Positions 63,644 to 64,000 of a stretch of 64,000 bases of DNA are shown one piece after another (the first letter of the stretch is position 1; each line of letters begins with the position of its first letter). The notes under the pieces were generated by a model that made no database searches, was not told where the DNA came from, and was given only the letters and a program-made list of their open reading frames with translations. This stretch comes from Methylobacterium sp. Lineage in GTDB: Bacteria > Pseudomonadota > Alphaproteobacteria > Rhizobiales > Beijerinckiaceae. Position numbers and translations under genes: made by a program. Location: assembly GCA_002928875.1 (NCBI GenBank), contig PERO01000020.1, positions 248,001 through 312,000 of the forward strand, given 5' to 3'.

Positions 63644-64000
63644 ATGCAGATGATGCGCATTCCGGGGGTCGGCTATCTCGTGGTGCTTCTCGCGGCGACA
63701 TGGCTGATCCAGCAGGTCGTCACGGCATTCGCCGGTGTTCTCACCCTCGTGTGGATCGTGGCGACGGCCGGCGTCGTGATCGGCCTCCTGCATTCATTCG
63801 GCCTGACGTCCGTCATCCGAAAAATTCCCAAAGGAGATAAAATCATGGATCTTCTCGACAAATTCACGATGAAATCGGAGCTGATCGCTCAGCTCGGCGG
63901 GGAAAGCCGGGTCAACCATGATCCGCTGGTCCCGATCCGGATGAGCCTCGAGGATGTCGAGGCGATGCGAAAGTATCTCAAGCGCAAGGTCGTCGGCCAG
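63644..64000 (+). CDS. Membrane-anchored protein, truncated by the window end
   Basis: The ATG at 63644 has GAGGAG 7 bp upstream; 119 codons are open to base 64000. Two hydrophobic helices (about 6-30 and 34-52) are followed by a cytoplasmic segment that ends MRKYLKRKVVGQ, a phrase like the start of an AAA+ domain, which is a guess. A second in-frame ATG at 63845 has its own AAAGGAG 9 bp upstream, so two products are possible. Confidence 0.6.
   Translation, partial: MQMMRIPGVGYLVVLLAATWLIQQVVTAFAGVLTLVWIVATAGVVIGLLHSFGLTSVIRKIPKGDKIMDLLDKFTMKSELIAQLGGESRVNHDPLVPIRMSLEDVEAMRKYLKRKVVGQ

Larger units (their letters stand above)
43911..64000 (+). mobile_element. Left part of an integrative conjugative/mobilizable element at tRNA-Glu
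   Basis: From the tRNA-Glu 3' end to the window edge the genes are an integrase, a serine recombinase, restriction-modification, MobC, a relaxase, a ParA-like ATPase and a VirD4-type coupling protein, with no chromosomal housekeeping gene. The left attachment site is placed in the 3' half of the tRNA gene, the standard site for tyrosine integrases. The right attachment site, and any type IV secretion genes, are beyond base 64000, so whether it is self-transmissible cannot be told. Confidence 0.85.

Overview
The first 43.9 kb is chromosomal DNA of a high-GC alphaproteobacterium, most likely order Hyphomicrobiales (Rhizobiales). The evidence is gene content and order: rpmE / rcdA (DUF1465) / DUF1192 / trcR (DUF1013), DUF4164-zapA followed by a 6S RNA, a YmdB-type phosphoesterase, yebC and the ruv genes, tol-pal-cpoB-tilS-ftsH-glmM, and candidate CtrA boxes of the form TTAA-N7-TTAA.

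Chromosomal layout. 1-8.8 kb: a thiamine-phosphate-synthase-like fragment, an inositol monophosphatase family gene, an ExbB/MotA-like plus OmpA-domain envelope pair, an ABC exporter, rpmE, and the cell-cycle genes rcdA and trcR. 8.8-13.7 kb: prpE, zapA, a LysE-type exporter, the 6S RNA and an AT-rich HNH gene. 13.8-20.3 kb: ymdB-like, yebC, the overlapping chain ruvC-ruvA-ruvB, an AT-rich nuclease-like gene, and ybgC. 20.5-30.5 kb: tolQRAB-pal-cpoB, tilS, ftsH, glmM. 30.6-43.8 kb: an outer-membrane protein, serC and serA, an EamA transporter, a glutamine amidotransferase, a MuiA-like protein, purA, a PNPOx-fold protein, rpoH, rluD, and tRNA-Glu(CTC).

From the 3' end of that tRNA gene to the window edge lies the left part of an integrative conjugative or mobilizable element; its right end is outside the window. 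It begins with a tyrosine integrase. Then come minus-strand accessory genes (AAA+ ATPase, exported proteins), a serine recombinase preceded by a repeat array, a restriction-modification pair (BglII/BstYI-type endonuclease plus MT-A70 methyltransferase) and small proteins. A mobilization block follows (MobC and a MOBP-like relaxase). On the plus strand are a ParA-like ATPase, unknown genes, a possible Rep-type winged-helix protein, a VirD4/TraG coupling protein, and a truncated gene at the edge. No mating-pore genes are visible.

The most unusual features are in the element. Between mobC and the plus-strand operon is an array of about twelve adjacent hairpins, seven with loops that begin GGAT, next to a 62-nt dyad. 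Inside the relaxase gene, in another frame on the same strand, is a 92-codon ORF with its own strong ribosome binding site and a Cys-rich product. In the chromosome, two AT-rich nuclease-like genes sit alone between housekeeping genes, one fitted precisely between ruvB and ybgC.
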